Assembly (NCBI GenBank): GCA_038501625.1
Contig: JAZAYU010000012.1
Location: 6,448,001-6,512,000 of the forward strand
Origin: Corbicula japonica
Lineage: Eukaryota; Mollusca; Bivalvia; Venerida; Cyrenidae
Direction of reading: 5' to 3'
DNA length: 64,000 bases
A program made the position numbers and the translations under genes. The notes under the pieces were generated by a model, which worked only from the letters and a program-made list of their open reading frames with translations, was not told the origin of the DNA and made no database searches. How positions within the stretch are numbered: the stretch's first letter is position 1; the number at the start of each line of letters is the position of its first letter. Below are positions 46,968-57,417 of the stretch, piece after piece.

Positions 46968-47150
46968 CCCTTACCCCGTGGTATAGGCTGTTATCCTATG
47001 TCGGGCCCTGATCAGGATTTCGCTCATATTCATTAGGATATATATTTGACCAAGAAGCGAACTGTACAGAGCCATATCAGATGGCATGGATGTGGCGGCT
47101 GATTTGATTCTTTTATGTGACTGGTCGCGTATGGGATATTTGGACTCAAA
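46968..47150. mobile_element. Hairpin MITE copy, diverged
   Basis: It begins TTAACCCTTACCCCGTGGTATAG and has CGGGCCCTGATCAGGATTTC and 'GCCATATCAGATGGCATGGATGTG', then GCTGATTTGATTC. Family membership is judged from order and spacing. Confidence 0.45.
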
Positions 47151-47954
47151 CAAAAATACAAACTAAACAAATAATCCTGATATTGGATTGGGTTGCCGAA
47201 TGAAAAAGAAAACATGTCATATGTAACAAAGTAAGTTGCACACAATTACTCCTCATAAGAAAATCTTGCGCTACTCAACACCAGTGATACAAACTGGTTG
47301 GGGTGGAAGACGTTTGAAAACCGCAATTTAATGGTGATTAATTATCATTTCAAATATGAGACGAGTACTACGCAGTGGGTAAACGAGTGGCCGTGAGACT
47401 GGAAGTTTCGTGTAGATTTCAAGCTTTTCTGGCATGACTAGACACATTATCGAGTCGCCGAAATTTCAGGGGATTAACTTCTTTGAAAAACTCGAACCTC
47501 TGGTTATTATGGGTCTGCGGTTGACAGGGGGCACGCAGTTATATAGTACATTGTATACCGATTGTACACTATACGAACGTAGTGTTTTCTAACAGTTTAA
47601 CTGATGGGTCCATTTCTGTAAATCGTAGAATAATTTATGTCATTTTTTTTCAAAAGCTCTAATGCTAGTTACAAAGAGCAAAAACGTGATGCTGCGAACA
47701 GGGTACACAATTATTGTGCAGGGCTCATATGCGGCGTCACTTTATTCTTTCAATAATCTTCCTATTAATGGATATATACTAAATATATACAATACTGAAC
47801 AGTATAGTAAAAGTGCCTTGAACATTTACTAGTACGCTCCTATTTACCTTCCAGACATCCCCGTCTCGTTGTTGGCTTAATAATGGAGGACAACCGGACT
47901 GACATGATTTGTAGGAGTAGTTTGAATTGAACTGACTAAACTAACACCACTTTA

Positions 47955-48145
47955 ACCCACGATTATGGCTTGTATAGGCCTTCAGTGAAGATCCAGATCA
48001 GTCTCCAAATCCATGCAGTTTGATAATAACAAAAACTTGTTTTTGTGGATCAAGATCTGACTGCACAGATATGCAGGCTAATTTGGATCTACTTTGGTCG
48101 CACATGACTTAAAGCATATATCCACTAAGTAAAGAGTTAGGTTAA
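47955..48145. mobile_element. Hairpin MITE copy
   Basis: It holds GTGAAGATCCAGATCAGTCTCC, then GATCAAGATCTGACTGCACAG and GCTAATTTGGATCTACTTTGG, ending CCACTAAGTAAAGAGTTAGG. Confidence 0.55.
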
Positions 48146-48389
48146 TGAATTTGTATTGAAACAAATGTGAAAATCAGGTATAACAAAACATGTTTACTTT
48201 TATATTTATTCATATAAAATACATATATAAAGGTATCTTACACAAAATACAATTCACAAAACTAACGATATATCATATATGCTTTAACAAATAAATTGCA
48301 TTTACATTAATATCAACTATGATCAACACACTTATTAACAATATTATTTATTAACTAGATGGGTGTTCAGATGAACACTCCGGTTCTAT

Positions 48390-49375
48390 GTCTGAATAAA
48401 ATGCAAGTAAAAAAGGGTCACAACTCTATCTTGACCTTGACATAATGATAAGCGAGTTGTCATGAGCAATATAATTCATTAGTTTGATAAGGAAATATTT
48501 AGAAATTGCAAAGTAATAGCCAACGTTAAGTTTTCGTGTCAAAATTAAAGTACAAAAAGGGGCATAACTCCATCAAATGTGACCTTATCCTTAAACTTTG
48601 GCATACTCATGACCGCGCTGTTATAGTAGTATAATTTGAAAGTTTGATAAAGAAATATTAAGAAATGGCAAAGTTATAGCCAACGTTAAGTTTTCATCTC
48701 AAAATTAAAGTACAAAAAGGGTCATAACTCCATCAAATGTGACCTTGCCTTTTAAGAATTTACCATTATCATGACCGTGTTGTCATAAGCAGTATAATTT
48801 GAAAGTCTTATGAAGAAATATTAAGAAATGGCAAAGTTACAGCTAACATTAAGTTTTTGTGATGAAAAAGGGGCATAACTCCATTTAATGTGACTTTGAC
48901 CTAAAGAATTTGACATCATCATGACCATGTTGTCATAAGCAGTATAATTTGAAAGTCTGATGAAGAAATATTCAGAAATGGCAAAGTTATAGCCAACGTT
49001 AAGTTTTCGTGACCAAAAAGGGGCATAACTCCATCAAATGTGACCTAGACCTAAAGAATTTGGCATCATCATGACCATGTTGTCATAACCAGTATAATTT
49101 GAAAGTTTGATGAAGAAATATTAAGAAATGACAAAGTTATAGCCAACGTAAAGTTTTCGTGATAAAAAAGGGGCATAACTCCATGAAATGTGTTCTTGAC
49201 CTAAAGAATTTAGCATGATTGTGACCGTGTTGTCATAAGCACTATAATTTGAAAGTTTGATGAAGAAATATATAGAAATGACAAACTTAAAGCCAACGTT
49301 AAGTTTTCGTTACGGATGGACAGACAGCCCGACGGACGGACAGACGGACGGACGGACAATGCGATCAGCAGTTTT
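48390..49375 (+). repeat. ~155-bp tandem repeat array ending in GGAC-rich tail
   Basis: About six units contain GGGGCATAACTCCATCAAATG, TGACCTTGACCTAAAGAATTT, TTGTCATAAGCAGTATAATTT and AAGAAATGGCAAAGTTATAGC. The last runs into a GGACGGACAGACGGACGGAC tail and CAATGCGATCAGC. The same family appears singly at 11645 and 50620. The constant tail suggests a mobile unit that amplifies internally. It is non-coding. Confidence 0.8.
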
Positions 49376-49399
49376 ACAAATTTTGATATCACCATTTTT

Positions 49400-50590
49400 T
49401 ATTGACAAGTATTTATCACTGGGAAACTATTAAATTCTTGCCATATATGCCATATGATCATTCTAAGATGTACATGTTTATATAGAATTACATGCACATG
49501 ACTGTCTTCTTATCCATGAGCAGTTATTCACCAGGACTTACAGTGATGATGCATGAACTACATTACCATAATTTCTAATTACTGAGAAAAACTTCATAGA
49601 ATCAGTGGAAATTCAGTTTTAAACAATTCATTCAAAAAATGATGTCATAGTCACAATTGAAAACCTTTTTCCAAATGATCCCATTTGGAATCTAATGTAA
49701 AGTCTATTAATTAACAGACAGGTAGGCATAAAATAAAGAGTGATGCTGTAAAATACAATAGGTTTAATTACATTATCTAATAAGAATTTAGCAAAAATAA
49801 TAATATAAGATATTTTGTTAAAACAACCGAACTTTTCTATACACTAACATTTGTCCTGGAGAAACGATTCAGATATAACACCATTCAGACATAACACCGG
49901 GGGGGCCAGATATGGATGTATTTCCCAGCTATTTGGTATTGACCTGAAAGGAGTGAATAAAAAGAACATAAAGAATTATCAAGTATGGGGTGATGACAAA
50001 TGAAGATCAAATTATTGATTATCTTTTTATTAAAGAAATGGTTTAAAATGTTAAATAAGTATATACTTTACTGGATTTTTGTTGCTTTTAATAAAACATT
50101 AAATAATAGAAGACTAGAAAAAGTTGAAAATAAACATTCATGTACAAAAGGACTATTGTTGTTCAAATGTGTGAATTTATAAACTGATCCATTCTGGCAT
50201 TCTTTATAATTATTATTTATGATTTATACCTTTTGAAGAGACCATTAAAAAGAGTATTTATTTTACTGAATTTCTTATTAGACAGTAACATTTAAGTACT
50301 GTGTGCTTCCCATCTGATGTTAAAATTATTTCTCAACCTTGTCATTTAAAGCTATACCTTTAAATGGTACCAATTGTACAATAAAGAACCATAAATTCAA
50401 ATCAGTATAGCCTTTTACACTAGTAGTTTTTAAATAATTTATAACTGCTGGTAAGAACTTTTCAGTGGAGTGTTTCTAGAATTTATCTGGTCTGCCCCTT
50501 ATAATTTCAACGGTCTTTGTCTTAGTGCTTTTTACAGAAATATTGCCATCACTCAATGAATTATGCCGAAAGAACATTATTTGTACTAAA
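49400..50590. other. No gene seen
   Basis: AT-rich sequence with short chance frames (for example 50000-50182, which is mostly K, N, F and L codons). No repeats longer than 20 bases were noticed. Confidence 0.4.
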
Positions 50591-50591
50591 C

Positions 50592-50770
50592 GGGTCTTCA
50601 GATGAACACTTGTGTCGCCCTCTGGTACTATGTCGGAATAAACAAGGGACATTATTTCATCTTACCTAAAGAACTTGGCAGCATCAGGAGTGTGTTGTCA
50701 TGAGCAATATAATTTGAATGTTTGATAAAGAAATATTAAGAAATGGTTATAGTCAACATTTCAAAATCCA
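50592..50770 (+). repeat. Single diverged unit of the 155-bp repeat
   Basis: 'GGGTCTTCAGATGAACACTTG', 'ACCTAAAGAACTTGGCAGCATC' and 'GATAAAGAAATATTAAGAAATGG' match the start and middle of the 48360-49375 array. Confidence 0.6.
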
Positions 50771-50884
50771 AGTACAACAAGGAAGTCGGAATGACAGCAA
50801 TATCCCCATGCAGGAATGTTGGAAAGGTTATTGATGCTTAATTGCAAATTAACAAATGTATCTCCAGCAGTTTGGAAGTTATGG

Positions 50885-51560
50885 AGCAAATATGAAAGAC
50901 ATTGTTAAATATGAACCTTCAAAGACAACTAGTGAACTAGACCTTCTGCTGGCCAGGTTGGAACATGGGTTCTGCACATCATCTTGGTGGAATGAACATT
51001 TAACTAAAGTTTGATAAAATTCATTGCAGGGCTTCAGATGAACCAGACGCAAAATACATAGTTCAAATATTTAAAGACCTTGACATTGAACTAGCCAGGT
51101 TGGAACATGGGTTCTGCACATCATCATGATGTCTGAACATTTGATAAAAGTTTCATGATATTCATTCTAGGCGTTCAAAAGACATGAACCAGACACAATA
51201 TACATAGTTCAAATCTTCAAACATCACTGGTGACCTTGACATTGAGACGGGCATGTTGGAACGTGGGTTCTGCAAATCGTCTTAAGTTTCATGAAATTCC
51301 TTCTAGGGGTTCAGAAGATATGAACAGGACACGAAATACATGGTTCACATGTTCAAACACCACTGGTGACCTTGACCTTGAGCCAGCTAAATTGAAACAT
51401 GGGTTCTGCACGTTGTCTTCAAGTGGAGAAGATTTGACTTAAGTTTCATGAAATTCCTTCTAGGGGTTGAAAAGTTATGGACCAGACACGAAATGTGCGT
51501 GCACAGAAGGACGGACGAAGACCATTCCTATATCCCCCAACCGCTATGTGGCGGGGGATA
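50885..51560 (+). repeat. ~140-bp tandem repeat with GGCGGGGGATA tail
   Basis: Four units carry GTTGGAACATGGGTTCTGCAC at about 50961, 51098, 51254 and 51392, with 'GGTGACCTTGACATTGA' between them. The array ends with ACGGACGAAGACCATTCC and CCGCTATGTGGCGGGGGAT, a tail found again at 51905-51993. The tail contains a short GC-rich hairpin. Confidence 0.75.
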
Positions 51561-51624
51561 AAAAGGGGCAAAACTCTATAAAAATGTGATCTTGACCTTA
51601 GAATTTCGCAACATTACAAGCGAA

Positions 51625-51865
51625 ACATTGTACGTTTGTGGCGTTTTTCGTTATTTTGTCTTTTCGCGTGGCGTCTTTTCGTTATTTCGCTTGGCGTTTT
51701 TTCGTATTTTCGCTTGGCGTTTTTTCGTTATTTCGTCTTTTCGCGTGGCGTCTTTTCGTTATTTCGCTTGGCGTCTTTTCGCTCGGCGTTGTTTTTCGTT
51801 ATTTCGCGTGGCGTTATTTCGCTTGGCGTTTTTTCGTCTTTTCGCCTTGCGGTTGACATGCGCAA
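51625..51865 (+). repeat. TTTCGCTTGGCGT minisatellite
   Basis: Short units built from 'TTTTCGTTATTTCGCTTGGCG' (16-27 bp, variable) are repeated about ten times. The array is open in all three forward frames and one reverse frame because it lacks stop triplets, not because it is a gene. It is CpG-rich relative to surroundings. Confidence 0.8.
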
Positions 51866-51889
51866 AGTGTAGCAACAGTAAAGCTGGGC

Positions 51890-51995
51890 ATATGGGTAAA
51901 AACAACTATTCACGGACGCAAGGAGGGAAGGACAGACAGACGGACAAACGAAGACCATTCCTATAACCCCATCCCGCTACGCGGCGGGGGATAGA
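51890..51995 (+). repeat. Second copy of the GGCGGGGGATA repeat tail
   Basis: GGACAGACAGACGGACAAACG, 'AAGACCATTCCTATAACCCC' and CGCTACGCGGCGGGGGATAG match the tail at 51505-51560. The minisatellite therefore sits inside or between two such elements. Confidence 0.7.
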
Positions 51996-52294
51996 AATGG
52001 AAGGGCAGAGGCGATACCAATGATTTTTCCCAACCACCACCACCAAAAAGTTTTGATTGGTGCGAGTTTTGAGAAATAAAAGTCAAAAAAAGAAATACAG
52101 GTGGGATGTGATGGATTGGTGCCTGAATTCCCACCCAATCCCAACAACAAAAGCATTTGTTGGTTTGAGTTGATTAACAAATAAAATAAACTAAAGCTCC
52201 GCGAGTTAGATGTGTCGCCTAACGAAATTTTTGTTAGTTTATTGATCTACAATTATTAGCAATACTTTTGCACAAAATTCAAGGGAATAATTTA

Positions 52295-52605
52295 AAAGAA
52301 TGACAAGAAATGCTCTATAAAGTAAATCAAAGGGGAATAATTTAACGACATTAATGGGACAAAATATGAGCAATATTGTCTCAAAGCATACGTAACACTG
52401 CTTTTATGAAACATGCATACCAAGTTTGGAGTCATTTGAACATATTGTGACATTGTTACGCTCCTAACAAGAAATGCTCTATAAAAATCAAAGAAAATTA
52501 ATTCAAAAACGGAACAAGGTAGAGTTACGGTTCTTGTGCAGTGCACTTCGAGTCATTGCAAGAAACATGCAAACCAAGTTTGGAGTCATTTGAACCTATG
52601 GTCAC
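52295..52605 (+). repeat. ~160-bp tandem duplication
   Basis: 'ACAAGAAATGCTCTATAAA' (about 52300 and 52466) and 'CCAAGTTTGGAGTCATTTGAAC' (about 52420 and 52576) mark two diverged units. The sequence after it (52610-52800) has several TGACCTTGA strings. Confidence 0.6.
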
Positions 52606-53144
52606 ATGCAACATTTGACCTTGAAAAAAGTGAAATATGCATATCTGGAATGTCCACACTTGGAAAACACAGCATGACCTTCAACCTAAATAGTGTCCAG
52701 TCCCTAACTTTTTTAATTATAGTTAGGTTTAAACTTATTTCTCAGAAATTATCACCAAGACCTATGCTACCTTGAAGATCAATGTCACAGTGTGACCTTG
52801 AAGCAAAACCATGTCCTACCCATAATTGTGTTATTTGCATTCACATTTAAAATTATTTTACAGAAATGACCGTTATGCTCTTGAATGAACATTCGAAAAA
52901 GTTTGCCTGCATAGTCATAGAACTTACTGCTTTTGTGACAAAATACCGATTCTGGGAGCATCACCTGTCAATCTATCAGTAAACCTATTTCTGCTGTCAG
53001 TGGGTACAATTGCCGTTAACTACCTTCATAATCACAACAGATTAATAGATGTTATGTGGTCACTAATTGCACATAATAACTGATTGTCATTTCTCTAACT
53101 ATAGACAGATTTTCAGGATTTCTCTATATTTAGGCTTTTATCAC

Positions 53145-53385
53145 ATGAGTAAACAGTGATAAAAGCAGATCAGCAGTCATGTCCATGCGATCTGATCCTG
53201 CAGGCATGTCCATGCCATCTGATCAATATCAATTTTGCTCACTTTTTATTCAATAGGTTATTTCAGACCAAGATGAGACCAATGCATATCCAGATCAGAC
53301 ATCAGGGATGTGCCTGCTGATCAGGATGATGGAGCTACACTTGCCATACACAAGTGAACACTCAAATACAAATATATTAAGGGGA
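53145..53385. mobile_element. Hairpin MITE copy, internally duplicated
   Basis: It contains 'GTCCATGCGATCTGATCCTGC' and 'GTCCATGCCATCTGATCAA' in tandem, then TAGGTTATTTCAGACCAAGATG, 'CATATCCAGATCAGACATCAG' and 'GCTGATCAGGATGATGGAGC'. No gene is seen from 53385 to 54250. Confidence 0.5.
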
Positions 53386-54714
53386 ACCACTTGCCAAGCC
53401 AAGTTCTCTGACAGGTTAATCAACAAAGCCTAGTTAACCTGTTTTCAGCAAAAAGGTTCATTTCATAAACTATTCAATTCTTTAAAATGTAAAGCATTTT
53501 TTTCACATAATAATGGCTTACTCATTTAGCTTAGTCAGTTTAAATTTTCCTTCAAACATATCATTTTATTTGTTTTCAGTTTGTAACATTTACATGTTTG
53601 GATAAGTAATTCTTAGATAGATATGTTTTCTATTAAATTCTAATCATTGAATTATGCTCAAGTTCAGTTAATTAAACTGCAACTTTTAAATACCATTATT
53701 ACTGTCTTGTAAGATCCAGAAGTCCATGCATCCTGATTTTAAATTGTTGTTTATTCATGGGGATGGGATTATAGGAAGTGATGGAAATATAGGAAAGTAG
53801 GATGCATCATTACCTGATTACATGTATCAGATAGTTGAAATTAGTTGACTGCTGAAGTGATTATGAAACCAAAAACAATGGCAAAACACAAGATATAATG
53901 TCACAAAAAACAATTTGCGGCACACGGTTATATCTTTACGCTTCAGCACTCATAAAAACGCGACACAATCAACTATTGTTTATCCGAAAATATATACACT
54001 TGAAAAGTTTAACACGCGAATCTGTGATAAAAATCAACAATAAAACAATATTATTGACAGCTCGGGAGGCAATGGAAAGGAAACGGGCACAATGCAAACA
54101 TGTATTTTACCTCATCTCTAAATCCTAATTGCAGCTAGAGCTAGCCAAGACTCGAAAAAATATTATCTTTGATGCGCACACTTGAATTTAAAATTACCAA
54201 GGGAGCTCAACATAGTTAATCTGGATAACTATTACCCTCCCTTTTCTATTCGTTTAAGGTTTTAGAACTGTAATATGCACTTTTGCAGATTGGGATTTTG
54301 TTGTTTTCATTTCCAAGTACATCCATTTAGACATCTAAACACGAGTTTTAAAAAACATTTACCATGCGTAACTCGAGAAAGTTAGTATTTTAGAAGGGGA
54401 CCCTCTGTTTCGGAAAATGGGCTGTAAAATCAAACATACTAGAAGCTAAATTCATCTCTTTTTCTTTGAAACCTTGTAAAATTTTGTAAAACAAAGGATA
54501 ATTGTTTAAGGACATCATATCTGAACAGGAAAAAACAAGCATTATATTTAGAATTTATTTCGAACACTTTATAAATTGACTTTTTTAAAGTGTACCCCAT
54601 TTTCGGAAATGCACATTTTTCCGATCTGCAAAAATTAAGCAAGTTTTTATCTGTAACTTTTGTGCATGTTTAATGCAGTAAAATAATTGTGTTATATATA
54701 TAACCATGCTCTCT

Positions 54715-54805
54715 CCCCCTCTCTTCTTCTTGACTGTGTGGGGAGGCTGTTGTTTTCTGAATGTGGCAATTCCTGATATGCATATTTCACCTTTTTATAC
54801 ATTAA
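54715..54805 (+). repeat. Dispersed fragment, inverted copy of 28290-28370
   Basis: It reads CTGTGTGGGGAGGCTGTTGTT, then 'TGAATGTGGCAATTCCTGAT' and 'ATGCATATTTCACCTTTTT'. It matches the complement of 28290-28370 almost base for base. Confidence 0.7.
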
Positions 54806-55430
54806 AATTATCTGCAATGTGTATAGATTCAAATAATTAAAAGAAAAGAGCACCTCACCGTCTTCGTTTTCATTTTTATTGGCCTACAAAGTAGGTACCT
54901 ATGGCCCAGACCAAACGGTTAAAAACCACAAAAACCAAAGGGCTTGGTTTACGAATGGTGATTTTTTTATACCCCCTCAAATTGTTTGAAAAACAAGAAA
55001 TACGCAAGCAATCAGCTATGCTGGTTAACATTTAAACTCAAAAAAGTAATTTTGGCAACCGTAACCATAGCAACCAAAGCATTCTTTTAAAGGAAAAAAT
55101 CATCTTGCAAACACATAAAATTAGTTTTATAAGACAAGTATCACAAAATTACTGTTCAATTATAGAAACAATAAAATAGCAACATTTTCCTAAATGAAAG
55201 TACAGATTCCATAAGCATTTTAGTTTCATATCGTGATTCTGTTGCTGTATTATAAAAGAGTCAGTATTTTGTAATAATATCATTACAATATTTCAGTTTT
55301 CATGGCTACTAAATGAAGATGAAGAATAACGATTATTTCAGAATTTTAAACCTATTGATTATACTATTTTCTCCAAATATTTCCTCACAATAATTTTTAA
55401 AAAAAAGAAGAAAATGGGAAAAAAAGGGTT

Positions 55431-55502
55431 GCTCTCCCGAGGATTGAACCCGGGTCCGTCAAATTGAAGATCTTTGAGCGTTACCATCAGGCCACGGAGG
55501 AT
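55431..55502 (-). tRNA. tRNA-like sequence (pseudogene or SINE head)
   Basis: On the minus strand the 72-base stretch has an A-box-like TGGCCTGATGGTAA and a B-box GGTTCAATCC. The T-arm pairs (CCGGG with CTCGG). A run of T follows at once (complement of 55415-55427), as expected of a Pol III terminator. The acceptor stem pairs poorly and the anticodon loop (between TCAAA and TTTGA) would be nine bases, so it is not a functional tRNA. Confidence 0.5.
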
Positions 55503-56469
55503 TGACCAAACGGTGGTCAATTTCATATAGGCTGTATTCATTACTTAGTGTTGTTCGTCTATAGACTTATTTTGAGTATTTGTTATGAAAATATTTGTTT
55601 ACTTTACATCAATTTTATATCCGCACTTTGTTATTATTTGATTTAGTTATCAATGACGTCATAATCGCGGAAAACACCTAAAGAGTAGACCCCTTTTACG
55701 AATAATAGTATCAACCGGAAACGTACGAATCGGCGTTCGGAAAAAAACGAATTAGTGACGGCATAAGTCGATGTTTGGCGGAAATATTACAGTTCTAAAA
55801 CCTTAAGTCCGGTCGGTTCCCGTCTGATGTGACGTCATCGTCACATGATATTTTATATATAAAAAGTTATTTTAAGCTCAAAATGTTTATTTGTAAATGT
55901 TCAATTGCCGGGAATATTCGAATCGGTGTTAATCTCACTAAATTCAGATTTAACAAATGTTAGCACCAGTAGCGGCTCTTAGGGGATGATTTTAATCAGA
56001 TTGAATCGGTGTTGACCTACATAAAAGAACAACCCGAAACTTTTTGACTTGATGGCTATTAATAAAGAGCCCGAATACCTGATCGAACTGCGCGGCTGCG
56101 TAGGCTGATCTTGGTCTGGACTAATTGGTTAGGCAACCAGCTCATTTTTATGTGTGTGCGCCGCACCTCGTGACCCACTTCAATGGACCTTTGTCAACCT
56201 GTGCCTGTGGCCAAAATCGTCGGTTCGCTGCCCAATGCACATCCAGGAATCTAGGCTACATTCCTTGCACATTTGTATGTGTAATGACCAGCTCTTTTAA
56301 CAGAAAAAACAATAGAAACCTACCGCTGGAACTAAACAAGATCAGCTCATCTTTCTTTGCTCTCAAGTCGAAATGACAAGAAAACGATATGGCGTTAGTA
56401 ATTCTAAGTCGACGTTTGGTTTTTGTTGGTCTTATCTTTTGTTAGTGCTGAAACAAATTGCAGTTCCTA

Positions 56470-56620
56470 TACAGTACCATTGTTACCGGTGTTATTTGCG
56501 GTAGCACTAACAATGGTTATGACGGTTGTTCGTTGTTACTGATACTAACAGCCTTATATCTCTAATAACTTTGTGCTAGTAGCAGGATAATAAATCAGGA
56601 TCGGGTGACGTAACTAAAGA
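56470..56620 (+). repeat. ~140-bp block shared with 25740-25905
   Basis: It contains 'GGTAGCACTAACAATGGTTA', 'GTTGTTACTGATACTAACAGCC' and 'ACTTTGTGCTAGTAGCAGGAT'. It lies 770-915 bp upstream of the SET gene start, in the same relative orientation as the other copy has to the minus-strand gene. Confidence 0.65.
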
Positions 56621-56982
56621 TAGTACTAATACTTTCTTACCGGTTTGCTTCAGCCGACAAAAACAACACTTGCACAGAAAATGGCCCCGTAAACTCGCAC
56701 ACACCTGAAAATAATAAAATGTATTACACGTTTTGGAATGTCGAAGAACACATTAAGGATCACTTTAAGTCAAATAATGTTTGAATGGAAACATGGTTAC
56801 GCGCCACGACGAAATCGGGCTTATTTGCAATAAATATAGATGCTGATCACATTGCCAACTTACACTGCTCTAAAATAATCTAATCTATTTTCTAGATTCA
56901 TTAAGAAAGGCTTCTTTGGTTAAATAGAGCAGTCTGATCTACTTCTATACCGGACCAACATGTTGTATAATGGCGAGTTACA

Positions 56983-56984
<2 letters not shown>

Positions 56985-57045
<61 letters not shown>
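56985..57045 (+). repeat. (TG)n microsatellite
   Basis: About 29 uninterrupted TG dinucleotides upstream of the SET gene promoter. The chance frames across it are low-complexity. Confidence 0.95.
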
Positions 57046-57048
<3 letters not shown>

Positions 57049-57112
57049 TGGTATATCTTACTGGGCGAGGTTTATCATAGACGTACACACCAACGTACTG
57101 TGGTTCACACAT

Positions 57113-57144
57113 AAACCGAGGTTATTTTCCCATAACCTCGGTTT
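57113..57144. repeat. Perfect 13-bp hairpin
   Basis: AAACCGAGGTTAT (57113-57125) and its complement (57132-57144) enclose a six-base loop. There is no T run after it. Origin unknown. Confidence 0.8.
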
Positions 57145-57319
57145 GTCTACCTCACCTAACGCGTGGAAATGTCGTCCCAAGCACTCAGTCAAATTTATAC
57201 GAAAACCTCGTTTTATTGCTGAAATACCGATGTGAGTGTCAGTGTGTGTATGCACACTCTTGTTGGCGAAATTCGATAGGCCCTACAAATATTCGGAAAA
57301 CCTCGAGGCTATTCGTACT

Positions 57320-57383
57320 ACAACGCGCATGCGCATCAGTTCCGCATGCGCAGTGACGCAACGTCGGCCATCTTAGTAACAAC
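57320..57383 (+). promoter_or_regulatory. CpG-type promoter with NRF1 and YY1 sites
   Basis: GCGCATGCGCA at 57325-57335 and CCGCATGCGCA at 57342-57352 are two NRF1-type sites. TGACGC and ACGTC follow. GGCCATCTT at 57366-57374 and ACATGGC around the start codon are YY1-like, in opposite orientations. No TATA box is seen. This is the usual housekeeping promoter design in animals and supports transcription starting close to the ATG at 57384. Confidence 0.7.
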
Positions 57384-57417
57384 ATGGCTGACCATGGACG
57401 CACACTTCACCGACGAG
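57384..57417 (+). CDS. Exon 1 of the SET gene
   Basis: ATG in the context AACATGGC, eleven codons (MADHGRTLHRR) plus one base, then donor GAG|GTACTG. It joins exon 2 in phase, giving Asp at the junction. Confidence 0.7.

Larger units (their letters stand above)
54258..55802. mobile_element. Candidate 1.5-kb TIR element flanked by TTAA
   Basis: Bases 54254-54276 are the exact reverse complement of 55784-55806 over 23 positions. Both include TTAA at the outer edge, so the element is TTAA|GGTTTTAGAACTG...CAGTTCTAAAACC|TTAA. TTAA duplication is typical of piggyBac, but the end does not start CCC, so the superfamily is open. No transposase frame is present. It encloses the tRNA-like sequence at 55431-55502 and a dispersed fragment at 54715-54805. 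Confidence 0.6.

Noticed and set aside
51586..51966. 126-codon frame rich in Phe, Arg and Ala
   Set aside because: Low-complexity translation of the TTTCGCTTGGCGT minisatellite; neighbouring frames are equally open.
56960..57235. 91-codon frame starting with a valine-cysteine run
   Set aside because: The start is the (TG)n microsatellite, and the remainder lies upstream of the SET gene promoter with no splice or family support.
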